The notes beneath the pieces are model-generated. The model worked only from the letters and a program-made list of their open reading frames with translations. It did no database searches and was not told the origin of the DNA. Of a DNA stretch of 64,000 nt, positions 28,379 to 38,600 are shown in pieces. Each line of letters opens with the position of its first letter. The stretch's first letter is position 1. Location: positions 1-64,000 of the forward strand of contig RFVF01000024.1 of assembly GCA_009922615.1 (NCBI GenBank), read 5' to 3'. This stretch comes from Pseudomonadota bacterium. Its GTDB lineage: Bacteria; Verrucomicrobiota; Verrucomicrobiia; Limisphaerales; SXTU01. The position numbers were made by a program, and so were the translations under genes.

Positions 28379-29701
28379 ATGGTCAATTTCCCGCAATCAA
28401 CTGTGCGTCCGTTTTTTTGCTGCCTGTTGCTCGCCGCTTTTCCGCTGCAGTGGAACATGCCCGTCGCGTGTGCGGCCGAGCCTGCGTTGACGCTCGCCGA
28501 GGCGCGCGCCCTGGCGTTGCGCACCCATCCGCGCATCACGGCCTCCGATCTGCGGGCGCAGGCGGCGCGCGCCGGCGTGCGCGTGGCGGAGTCAGCGAAC
28601 TTCCCGACGCTCGCGGCGAACTTCACCGCCACCGGCTCGTCCGAGCAGGTCAACACCCGCATCGGCGCCGCAGGTTCGTTGAGCGTGTCGCAAGTGTTCG
28701 ATCACGCCGCCATCGGCCTGAACGCCACGCACTTGCTCACGGACTTCGGGCGCACGGCCAGCCAGATCGAGGTGGCCCGGCAGAAATCGCACGCCGAGGA
28801 TTCCTTCGTGCGCACCTATGAACGGCAGGTCGAGCTGCAAGTCACCGCCGCCTATTTTGCCACGTTGCAGGCGCAGAGCGTGTTGAGCGTCGCGCGGCAG
28901 ACGGTGACGACCCGCACGCTGGCATTGCAGCAAGTTTCGGCGCTGGCCAGCAACCAGTTGAAATCCGAGCTGGATGTCAGCTTCGCCCGCGTGAATGTCG
29001 AGGAGGCGCGCCTGCTCGTCGCGCGGGCCGAGAGCGAGCTTGAATCCGGCTTTACCGAGCTCTCGCTGCACCTCGGCGAGCGCACGCCGCGCCATTACGC
29101 CCTCGCGGAGGAGCCGCTGCCCGGCGAGCTGTCCGAGCCGGCGGAAACTTTCGTGGCCCAGGCTCTGCGGGAACGACCGCGGCTGGTGCGGTTGCGCGCG
29201 GAGGCTGCCGCGGCGGCGGCGCAGGCGCGCGCCGACCGGGCGGTGAATTATCCCACCGTCAGCGCGCTTGGCTCCGTGGGCCTCATGCCCGTGCGTGACC
29301 GGCGGTTGGAGGATCGTTACGCCGCCGGTGGCATCGTGGTGAACCTTCCGCTCTTCAACGGTGGCCACGACACTGCCAAGCTGCGCGAATCCGAGCTGAA
29401 GGCGCAGGCCGCCGAAGCCTTGGTGCGCGACGAGGAAAACAACATCATCCGCGACGTGCGTCTGGCGCTGTTGAAGGTGCAGCACACCCGCGCGCGGCTC
29501 GAACTGACGGCCAACCTGCTCGCCCACGCGCGCACTTCACACGACCTGGCTGCCGCCCGTTACAAGCTCGGGGCCAGCAGCATCACCGAGTTGAGCCAGG
29601 CGCAGCTCAACCTCACCAGCGCCGAGATCAACGAGGCGTCCGCGAAATACGATTACCTCCTCCAGCGCGCCGTGCTCGACTTCCATCGCGGCGCTCATTG
29701 A
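28379..29701 (+). CDS. TolC-family outer membrane efflux protein
   Basis: PALTLAEARALALRTHPRI, TolC-like heptads, LAAARYKLGASSITELSQAQLNL. Confidence 0.87.
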   Translation: MVNFPQSTVRPFFCCLLLAAFPLQWNMPVACAAEPALTLAEARALALRTHPRITASDLRAQAARAGVRVAESANFPTLAANFTATGSSEQVNTRIGAAGSLSVSQVFDHAAIGLNATHLLTDFGRTASQIEVARQKSHAEDSFVRTYERQVELQVTAAYFATLQAQSVLSVARQTVTTRTLALQQVSALASNQLKSELDVSFARVNVEEARLLVARAESELESGFTELSLHLGERTPRHYALAEEPLPGELSEPAETFVAQALRERPRLVRLRAEAAAAAAQARADRAVNYPTVSALGSVGLMPVRDRRLEDRYAAGGIVVNLPLFNGGHDTAKLRESELKAQAAEALVRDEENNIIRDVRLALLKVQHTRARLELTANLLAHARTSHDLAAARYKLGASSITELSQAQLNLTSAEINEASAKYDYLLQRAVLDFHRGAH

Positions 29702-29739
29702 GTCCGGCGGGCCTAGCGGGGAAACTGGGATCGCAACCG

Positions 29740-30501
29740 CTACTCCCCGGGATACGCGGCGATGGCCGGGCCGGTCCCGGGCTCGCGAAAAAACTTCGGC
29801 GTCAACTCCTCCGGCCGCACGAGTGCCACGTGGCCGTCCACGAACAGCCCTTGAAACGCCAGGTGATGCCGTCTGGGATAATGCGTCGCGGCCGCCGCGT
29901 TGGTGAAGGGATACCACGGGGTGCGCGGCGGGGTCGGAGTGGTCGAGTCTGCGCAACCGGGGCTGCGCATGTGGTCCCAGATCGCCAGGCGCTGCGCCGG
30001 TTGCGTGATGAAGGACTCGGGCTGTCCCACCGGCCCGCCGGTGCAGTAGTTCATCCCGTAGCCCGACTGCCATTGCGGATCGCTCGGACACTTGAAGAGG
30101 TTCGTGGCGAACACATAGGGGAACAACAGTCCCGCCTTGTAGCCCGCACCCGGCACGCCGTTGGGCACTTGTGTCGGATCGTAGGGCGCCCACCAAATTT
30201 CGTTCGGTCCCGTCGGCGCGGGCACCCCGGCGGAAGTCCCGCTGGGCACGGGTGCGGACAACCCGAAGGGATCCGCCGGCGTGTCCGGGCACGAGCGCTG
30301 CGGGCAATAGCGGTCGTTGTTGTCGCTGCGGTAGAGGATGTAGCCCAGGCCGATTTGCTTGAGGTTGTTCAAGCACTGCGTCTGCTTCGCCTTGCCCTTG
30401 GCCTGCGCCAGCGCGGGCAGGAGCAGTCCGGCGAGGATGGCGATGATCCCGATGACGACGAGCAGTTCGATGAGCGTGAAGGCGCGGTGTGACCGCATCA
30501 C
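29740..30501 (-). CDS. Prepilin-type N-terminal cleavage/methylation domain protein
   Basis: [48 protein letters not shown]. Confidence 0.85.
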   Translation of the reverse strand: MMRSHRAFTLIELLVVIGIIAILAGLLLPALAQAKGKAKQTQCLNNLKQIGLGYILYRSDNNDRYCPQRSCPDTPADPFGLSAPVPSGTSAGVPAPTGPNEIWWAPYDPTQVPNGVPGAGYKAGLLFPYVFATNLFKCPSDPQWQSGYGMNYCTGGPVGQPESFITQPAQRLAIWDHMRSPGCADSTTPTPPRTPWYPFTNAAAATHYPRRHHLAFQGLFVDGHVALVRPEELTPKFFREPGTGPAIAAYPGE

Positions 30502-30541
30502 GCGGAGCGTTTAGGCCCTTGCACGGCGCGTCAAGTCTCCC

Positions 30542-31651
30542 TCAATGCTTAGCCGGGCCGCTTAATTCGATGCGTTCCAGAAGGTGTGTCGCGCCAAGGT
30601 GCTCATCAAAGCCAAAGACCTCCATCGCCACGCGACCACTGTTGTGGACCTGGACCAGAGCCCACGAGTATTGCCGGTCATTCGGGTTCGCACTTGCGCC
30701 GGGTGCGGCCTCGAAGGGGGAACCACCCGCACCGACGATGACCTGCCACGCGCGGCCACCGGACTTCGCCGTCGGTTGCATCGAATGATAGATGTGCTCG
30801 TGCCCGCAAAAATAGGTGGCGTGGAATTGCTCCATTAGAATCCAGAACGCGCGTTGGTTCTCCGGAAAGACATCGAAACCCTTCGGCTTGCTCTTGTCGC
30901 TGTAGTGGTAGGTGAACGCCATCTTGTGTCCGAAGACAAACTGCCTTTTCACTCCGCGCGCTTTGGCGGCCGCGAGGTCAGCGGCGAGCCACGTGACGGG
31001 GGCGTGCGAGTCCGCGCCGACGGCGTCGGTGTTGATGACCGCGAAGTGCAGTTGCACGAAGTCGAACGAATAACTCAATTGCCTCTGATCCGTCTGAACG
31101 CCGTCCTGCCCGATTCGCGGCGCGTGCTCGACGGACCACGCAGTAGGGGCGGCATGGTGTGCAGCGAGCCAGCGGTTGGTGTCGAGGATGAGGTCGCCCA
31201 TATTTTCACGCCACGCGACCTCGCTGGGTTCGTGGGCGGTCTTCACGACGTCGCCATTAGGGAGCTTGGTCTTTAGTTGAACTTCGTGATTGCCCGGCAC
31301 GGGCAGCACGCAGACGCCGCGTTCAGCCAGACCCGCGACCATGCCACGCCAGTAGGCGTATTGGCGGTCAAGCACGGATCGGTTGGTGGAGTAGCCGTAG
31401 ATCAGGTCTCCGTTGAAGAAAAGTGCGTGCGGCTTTTGCGCTTCGATCTCTCGTAACAGCCGGGCTAGCACCCGGGTGTTCTGCAACCAAATGCGATCCT
31501 GGGCAATGATGTCCGGGGCATCAGGGTCGTGCCGGCAATCGCCCACGGTCGCGAAGGAAAAGGCGACCGGGTCATCTCCCGCTGCGGCCGAGACGGACAG
31601 ACCAACGCAGTTGAGAAGCCAAACCAGCAGGGAACAGCGCAATATTTTCAT
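30542..31651 (-). CDS. Secreted metallophosphoesterase
   Basis: VGDCRHDPD, FFNGDLIYGY, PVPGNHEVQ, FCGHEHIYH. Confidence 0.85.
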   Translation of the reverse strand: MKILRCSLLVWLLNCVGLSVSAAAGDDPVAFSFATVGDCRHDPDAPDIIAQDRIWLQNTRVLARLLREIEAQKPHALFFNGDLIYGYSTNRSVLDRQYAYWRGMVAGLAERGVCVLPVPGNHEVQLKTKLPNGDVVKTAHEPSEVAWRENMGDLILDTNRWLAAHHAAPTAWSVEHAPRIGQDGVQTDQRQLSYSFDFVQLHFAVINTDAVGADSHAPVTWLAADLAAAKARGVKRQFVFGHKMAFTYHYSDKSKPKGFDVFPENQRAFWILMEQFHATYFCGHEHIYHSMQPTAKSGGRAWQVIVGAGGSPFEAAPGASANPNDRQYSWALVQVHNSGRVAMEVFGFDEHLGATHLLERIELSGPAKH

Positions 31652-31747
31652 GTGGCAAAATAAATCGGCGGCAGGTTGTCGACCGCCGCCGGAAGTTTGG
31701 TTTTGGTTCGTGCTGGCTTCGAGCCGCTACGAGGCTTTGAAGGAAGC

Positions 31748-32644
31748 TCAGGGTCCGAAAACCAGCGACCCGTCGTAGGTCCATTGGATGTCGGGGCGGC
31801 CTGGGTCCACCGACTTGGCGTTGTTGTTGTAATTCGAGCAGGCGTATTCGTATTTATACCAGTTGGCGTGGCCGTCGGCGAAGGCGATGTTGAAACCCTT
31901 CTCGTGCCGGGATGAGGCGCGTGAGGTGTAAGCCTGCGGGCTCATGAGGTTGCCCAAGTTTGCTGCCGGCCCATAGAACGGCTGCTCCGTGGACTGGCTG
32001 CGGACGTCGCACAGGAACACAAAGGCCGAGGGATTCAACACGTGCTCCAGTCTCAAATCCACGCCCGCCGTCAGAGTTTGTCCCTGCGCACCGCCCGGCA
32101 GGCTCGCGGCACCGCCCTTGGAATTCATCGAGTAGCTGAAGGGGATGCGGCCCGTGGGAGTGGCTGGATCGCCCATCGCCATGACCGCCGGGTCGAAGGG
32201 CTGCGACGCTGTAGTGGGGCACTTGAAGGCCGTCTTGCCGCTGACGTAACCGGCCGGGTTGGGCTGGTAGAGGTAAAGCGCCTTCTCCCCCATGTATCGC
32301 GGCAGGTTGTTGAACCACGCATCGGTGCCTTGTCCCACGGCGTTGGCCCCGGAGGCATCCGACCACTTCGGAAAATCCTCATTGTAGCCAGCGCCGACAC
32401 CGGGAGTGCCGTTGGGAATCTTGGTGCGAGGGAATCGGTTGTTATTTTCCTCCACGTAGAGGTTTTGCGCCAGGCCCCACTGCTTGAGGTTGCTCAAGCA
32501 GGCAACTTTGTGCGCCTTGGCTTTGGCTTTGGCCAGCGCGGGTAGCAACATGCCGGCTAGGATGGCGATGATGGCGATGACAACGAGCAGTTCGATGAGG
32601 GTGAAGGCGCGTTGAACGGGCGGGGATTTCGATGAGTTCTTCAT
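31748..32644 (-). CDS. Prepilin-type N-terminal cleavage/methylation domain protein
   Basis: [49 protein letters not shown]. Confidence 0.85.
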   Translation of the reverse strand: MKNSSKSPPVQRAFTLIELLVVIAIIAILAGMLLPALAKAKAKAHKVACLSNLKQWGLAQNLYVEENNNRFPRTKIPNGTPGVGAGYNEDFPKWSDASGANAVGQGTDAWFNNLPRYMGEKALYLYQPNPAGYVSGKTAFKCPTTASQPFDPAVMAMGDPATPTGRIPFSYSMNSKGGAASLPGGAQGQTLTAGVDLRLEHVLNPSAFVFLCDVRSQSTEQPFYGPAANLGNLMSPQAYTSRASSRHEKGFNIAFADGHANWYKYEYACSNYNNNAKSVDPGRPDIQWTYDGSLVFGP

Positions 32645-32751
32645 GACGCGAATATGTGTTTCGTTCGCGCACACAATGGCGGCATTGGGTTACGAACCAA
32701 GGGCGTCCGGGTGAAGGTTGGGAAACTCCGCTCTCCGCGCCCCTCACTAGC

Positions 32752-34755
32752 TTACCCATTCACCGCTTGCAGCATCGCCACGGCGGGCATCGGCCGCGCT
32801 CCCTTCTCTGCTGGCCCCGCAGGCTGTCCCATGCGCGTCACCACGGGCAGCAGGCCACCTTCGCGATAGAGCGTGATGGACACGTGTTCGTTGCGGCGGA
32901 TGCAGGCCTTGATGGCGTCCGGGTCCTTGTCGCATTGGAGCAGCGTCTTCCAAGAATAAATGTGCTTGGGCTTGTGGAAGTCGCTGTTGGCGATGAAGGG
33001 GAGGCGTTTGAGGCCCACGGGCGCAAAGATGTCGTTGCGGTTGGCGATCTCCCATGCGTCGAGCAGCGGCGCGAATTCCTCCTGATTCTCCCAGAGATAG
33101 AGCGTGTTCTTGCCCCACTCGCTCTTGAAGACGTGCGGGTGGGACGCGACGGCCAGCGCGCCCTGTGCATGGAGCTGCGCGATGGTTTCCGGCAGATCCA
33201 GCGCCGAGGCGATGGGCATCTGCATGTCAATGCCCAGCAGGTGCGCGGAACTTTTCTTCGTCAGGCCGTCCTTGTTGAACTCGATGCCGCTCAACACCAG
33301 CATCCCATACTTCCGCCACGCCCGGCGGCGCTCGCGGTCCAGCACTTCGAAGTATTCCTCAAGCTGGCTCTCGGCGAGGACGAGGTTGCTCAACTTGCTT
33401 AGTTTCCCGATGACCCGGCGCGGGTCCGCGAGATGGTCGGTGATGCAAATGCAGTCAAAGCCGCGCGGTCCGTAGAAGTCCACCAGCTCTGGCACAGTGA
33501 GGCTGCCGTCGGAGTAATTGCTGTGAATGTGAAAGTCGCACAGCAACGCCCGGCGCGCGGCGATGCCGTCCACCACGGCGGGCGCGGTGGGTGCCACGGC
33601 GGTGAGCAAGTGCGGCTTGGGCACCGGCGCGAACTTCGACCAGTCACCGGCGTCGTTGCACTGCTTCAAGACCAGTTCCGCGATACGTAAGGCGGCATCC
33701 GGGTGTGAGTGTTTGATCAGGTTGGCCCGCCACTCGTGCCATAGCCGGGCCTGCTTGGCGAACGCGGCCTCGATGATTCCGGGCACCTCGCGGTTGCGCT
33801 CCGCCACCATGCCCAGACCCAGCTGCTGGATGAGCTGCGCGTTGCCCGTCTCCTGCCCGGGGATGATCTGGTTGATGACCATCGGGCAGCGCGCGGCGAT
33901 GGCTTCCTGCACGACCGCGCCGCCGGCCTTCCCGATGAGAACGTGGTGCGAAAGCATCAATGCGGGCATCTGGTTGGTCCAACCAAGCACCTGCACGCGC
34001 CCGCCATGGTGGCGGAAGCGCTCCTGCAACTCCGCCTTCAGCTCGGCGTCGCGGCCCGTGGTGATGGTGAGGTGAATGCGCTCGTTCTCCAGCAACCGGT
34101 CGAGCACCTTGCCGCACTTTTTCTTCCCGTGGTTGATGACGTAAAGCAGCTTGATGGGGCCGTCCTCGGCCAGCGGGAACGGCACGATGCCCGGCGCGGC
34201 GAACTGCGGGCTTACGGGGAAGCCCAACGCATGGATTCGCTCGGCTGGCACGCCCGCGTGGTGCAGCACGGTGGCCGTCGGGCGGTTCGCGACGACAAAG
34301 GCATCGCTCGGCGCGCGGTGCCACGCCGCGTTCACGGAGATGGAGTCCGTCACGATGGTCACGAAGCGGAACGGCTTCTCCGAATGGTCGCGGAAGAGCT
34401 CCTTGATGACCGGCGCGTAGGCGGGATAAGTGGAGACGACGCAATCCGGCTGCGCCACGCGCAGCACGTCGCCCAGCGCGGTGCGCAGGCGCGTGAGGCC
34501 CGTGAGGCCGCTGTCCGCCACGGACACGTGGTCAAGCAACGAGAAGATGCCGCGCCAGAGCGTGGGGGCGTAGCGGACTACGCCGAGATGCGCATGCTTC
34601 ACAAAGGTGTTGAGCCGACCGTAAGTGCTCTCGAACAAGTCCAGCACCTCGACTTGGGTGGCCGGCTCGATGAGTTCGAGGGCGTCGCGGAGATTGCGCG
34701 CGGCGGCGTTGTGACCTTCGCCGAAGCCTGCGGTGAGAATGATAACCTTCTTCAT
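32752..34755 (-). CDS. MGDG synthase-type glycosyltransferase fused to PHP-domain phosphoesterase
   Basis: N: KKVIILTAGFGEGHNAAARNLRDAL...GKAGGAVVQEAIAARCPMVINQIIPGQETGNA; C: LLCDFHIHSNYSDGSLTVPELVDFYGPRGFDCICITDHLADP. Confidence 0.82.
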   Translation of the reverse strand: MKKVIILTAGFGEGHNAAARNLRDALELIEPATQVEVLDLFESTYGRLNTFVKHAHLGVVRYAPTLWRGIFSLLDHVSVADSGLTGLTRLRTALGDVLRVAQPDCVVSTYPAYAPVIKELFRDHSEKPFRFVTIVTDSISVNAAWHRAPSDAFVVANRPTATVLHHAGVPAERIHALGFPVSPQFAAPGIVPFPLAEDGPIKLLYVINHGKKKCGKVLDRLLENERIHLTITTGRDAELKAELQERFRHHGGRVQVLGWTNQMPALMLSHHVLIGKAGGAVVQEAIAARCPMVINQIIPGQETGNAQLIQQLGLGMVAERNREVPGIIEAAFAKQARLWHEWRANLIKHSHPDAALRIAELVLKQCNDAGDWSKFAPVPKPHLLTAVAPTAPAVVDGIAARRALLCDFHIHSNYSDGSLTVPELVDFYGPRGFDCICITDHLADPRRVIGKLSKLSNLVLAESQLEEYFEVLDRERRRAWRKYGMLVLSGIEFNKDGLTKKSSAHLLGIDMQMPIASALDLPETIAQLHAQGALAVASHPHVFKSEWGKNTLYLWENQEEFAPLLDAWEIANRNDIFAPVGLKRLPFIANSDFHKPKHIYSWKTLLQCDKDPDAIKACIRRNEHVSITLYREGGLLPVVTRMGQPAGPAEKGARPMPAVAMLQAVNG

Positions 34756-34857
34756 GGCACGTTTCTTTTCAACGTGCGCGCGCCGGGTGTCGGATGCGTG
34801 GCGGCGGGGAAACAGTTGGGTGAAATGCGGTCGGCACGCACTGCCTCACGCCGGCTA

Positions 34858-34931
34858 CACCGTGCCCGGGCGTGACTGCTTCAGCAGTTCCGTCACGCGC
34901 GTCACCACATCGCGCGGGCTGAAGGGCTTGG
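34858..34931 (-). pseudogene. Remnant of a response-regulator receiver C-terminus
   Basis: KPFSPRDVVTRVTELLK encoded here; 34886-34931 matches 39342-39387 over 46 nt with one mismatch. Confidence 0.7.
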
Positions 34932-35122
34932 GCCGAGCATTTATCGCACTCACGATCGAACCGCAACGCGAGGCGGTAGTTGCACGCTCTTCACCTGACC
35001 GCCGTGTGTCCGTAACGACACGCACCATAATCAGCATGGCATTGGTTCAAAGCAGGTTGGCCGAGACACTGTCAACCCGGCGAGCCGACAACACAGAACA
35101 CCAGAGAGATACTGACCCAAAT

Positions 35123-35617
35123 ATGAACACCGAATCCATATTAAAAACCCGGGCCGTGAAGGCACGGCTCAAGTCCACCCTGTTGGCCGCGTTGGCCGGC
35201 AGCTTGTTGCTCAGCCCCACAGCGTCCATCGCCGCGCCCATGTTCCTCGGCTACGCAGCCGGCGACGCGACCAGCACCGATGTCACGCTCTGGACGCGTG
35301 CGGTGGATACCAGCGCGCCGGCGGCCATCCAACTCTTCGCGCAGTTGACCACGGACCAGACGTTCAATACCGGGGTGTTCAACTTCCTCGTCACGACGGT
35401 CGCCACAAATGATTACACGGTGAAGGTGCAGGTCACGCAGCTTCAGCCGTCGACGCGCTATTATTACCGATTCACGGACGGGGTAAACACGACCGGCATC
35501 GGCACATTCAAGACAGCCCCGGCCCCGAACGCGGCGGCCCCGGTGCGCTTCGCGTTCAGTGGGGACAACGATGGCCTGACCTTGGCGACACGATGTATGA
35601 GAATGCCAGTGCACTGA
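35123..35617 (+). pseudogene. N-terminal part of PhoD-like alkaline phosphatase, separated by frameshift
   Basis: Signal peptide; MFLGYAAGDATSTDVTLWTRAVD...LQPSTRYYYRFTDG...VRFAFSGDNDG; the phosphatase core continues in another frame. Confidence 0.7.
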
Positions 35618-38600
35618 CCAACGCCTCCATCGGTCAGCCCTACACGAACTCGCCTTCCGTGACGCTGTCCGGTTCCTCGTTGAGCCTCAACGGGGTGCCG
35701 GTAGCGGGCACCACGTTTGCCACGAGGCAGCAGTTGTTTGATGACTACAACAAGAAGTATCGCGAGAACTTCCTGCCGGTGAACACCGGCGGGCAGGCTG
35801 GTCTCCAGCCGCTCTATGCGGGTCAGGGCGTTTATACGCTTTATGACAACCACGAGTTTGGAAACCTCCAATACATCAACGGCGGCGCGCCAGCCGGCGG
35901 TTCCATCGGCGGACCTACGGGCACGGACATGGCCACCGGCCGCGGCGTGGACGCGCGCGACAACGGCACGGGCAACGTCGGCAACACGAACGACACGAAC
36001 TTCTCGGCGACGGACTACATGAACCGCTCGCCGGGCTTCCAGACCCTCCAGCAAGTCTACCTGAACTATCAACCCATCGCGGACCGTGGCTTGGTCAACA
36101 ACCCCGCCGACCCGCGAATGCACGGCACCAAGCAGCTTTACTTCGCCCAGCCTTGGGGCAAGCACGTGCTCTTCGTTAGCACCGATGGTCGCGCGTATCG
36201 CGACCTTCGCATCAAGACCGCGACAGGCAGCGCGGATGACACCGGTCCACGCGCGGACAACCCCGGCCGCACCATGCTCGGTGCGACGCAGCTCGCTTGG
36301 TTGAAGCAAACTCTCCTCACCGCGCAGTCCAACGGCGTCGCGTGGAAATTCGTGGCGGTCTCGGACCCCATTGATCAGATCGGCCCGGTCGGCGCTCCGC
36401 TCACGGGTGTGGTCAACTCCAGTGGCAACGGCAGCTACTCGCCGGTCGCCAGCGACGGCGGCAAGTCCTGGATCGGCGGCTACCGCGCCGAACGCAACGC
36501 GCTGCTCAAGTTCATCGCCGACAACGGCATTAAGAACGTCGTGTTTCTGGCCACGGACGACCACCAGAACCGAATCAACGAGCTGACTTACTCGCCTACC
36601 GGCCAGACCGGGGTGCAGGCCAGCTACGTGAAGGTGCCGTATTGCTTCTCCATCGTCGCCGGGCCGCTCGGCGCGACCGGGCCGGACGCCTTCCTCAACC
36701 ATGACTTCGCCAGCGTCAAGACGATGGCCGACAGCTTCGTGGCCGCGCAAACGGCGGCAGGCGTCGAGCCGTTCGGCCTGCAAGGTTACCCCGGTTTGCG
36801 CAACGTCTTCCGGGAGGGCGACGCGAACGCGGGCACTACCCCGAGCGCCGTGGACTTCTATAGTCCCGACACTTTCAACTATGCCACGCTGGACGTCAGC
36901 GCGGATGGCAAGCTACTCACAGTGGCGACCCTCGGCATCACGGCCACGGCAAGGAATAGCGCGTTGGAATACAACGCTGCCACGAACGCGGTGCGGACCA
37001 TCCTGAGCTTCCAAGTGCCCGCCGCCACGGACCCCAGCCCGATGCCTGCGGTGCAGGGCGGCTCGGTGACGCTCTCGGTCAACGACCTCGGGGCGGGCAC
37101 GACCTATCAATGGTTCCGCAACGGCTCCGCCTTGCTGGGCGCGACCAATGCCTCGCTCGCGCTCACCAACTTGATCGGCGACCGCGGCACCAACCACGCA
37201 GGCCCGAGCACGCTTGTCCCGCCGGTGCTGGACCCGCTGCTGCCGAATTACTCGTTCCAGGCGCTCTTCTCCGCCGGCGAGTCCGTGAACAACAAGGCGG
37301 ACGGCGTCACGCCTTATCGGATGGCGGGCATTCCTGACGGGCTCGGTGCGTTCGACAACAACGATGGCACGTTTACCGTCCTGATGAACCATGAGCTGGG
37401 TAGCACCGTGGGCAGCAACCGCACGCACGGGGCCAAGGGGGCCTTTGTCTCCCGCTGGGTCATCGCGAAGAGCAACTTGGCCGTGTTGAACATCAGCGAC
37501 CTAATCACGAACGTCTTCCTGTGGGACACGAACAGCAGCGTTTACACGAATTCGACGAGTTATGCGTTCACGCGGTTCTGCTCGGCGGACCTGCCGGCGG
37601 CGAGTGCGTATTACAACGCCGGGACTGGCTTGGGGACGACCAACCGGATCTTCATGAACGGCGAGGAGAGCAACAAGGAAAGCAAGGCGTGGGCGCACAT
37701 TGTGACCGGACCGGACGCGGGCAAGACCTACGAGCTGCCGCACTTGGGCAAGATCTCTTGGGAGAACGCGCTGGCCAACCCGGTGCCGCAGGACAAGACC
37801 ATCGTGGGCTGCGATGACGACAGCTCGGTGAACAACTCGCACGTGCACTTCTACATCGGGACGAAGAAGAACACGGGCTTGGACATCGACAAGGCGGGCC
37901 TGACGGGCGGGACGCTCTACGGCGTGAAGCTCAACGGCTTCGCGCTGGAGACGGACGCAAACGTGCCGGTTAACGGGACGGCGTTCAGCCTGTTCAGCTA
38001 CGGCAACGTGGCGAACCTGACCGGGGCGCAGATTGAGGCGCAGGCGGTGGCTAACGGGGTGACGGCGTTCCAGCGGGTCGAGGACGGCACGTGGGATCCG
38101 AACCATCCGGCGGACTACTACTTCGTGACGACGGCGAGCATCACGGGCAAGAGCCGGCTGTGGCGGTTGCGGTTTGCGGACATTGCGAACCCGGAGAACG
38201 GCGGGACGATCGACCTGCTGCTGGACGGGACGCAGGGACACAAGATGTTCGACAACATCAGCTTCGATGCAGATGGCAACCTGGTGTTGCTGGAAGACCC
38301 GGGCAACAACGCGTATGTGGCACGGGTGTGGAAGTATTTACCGGCCACGGGGGCATCGTTCCCGATCGCTACGTTCCGGCCGAGCCTGTTCACGCCGGGC
38401 ACCCCAGGCTTCCTCACACAAGATGAGGAAACATCGGGTATCATCGATGTCACCTCCATCCTCGGCTACAAGGCCATGCTGCTCGTGGCTCAAATCCACA
38501 CGGTCAACGGCCTGCCGGCGGGCACCGCTGGTGAAATGGTGGAGAACGGGCAGCTCCTGCTGATGCGTCAGGTGGACAACGGCAGCTACACGGTGGTCAT

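Noticed and set aside
35464-36783. 439-aa minus-strand ORF
   Set aside because: Antisense to the PhoD-like gene
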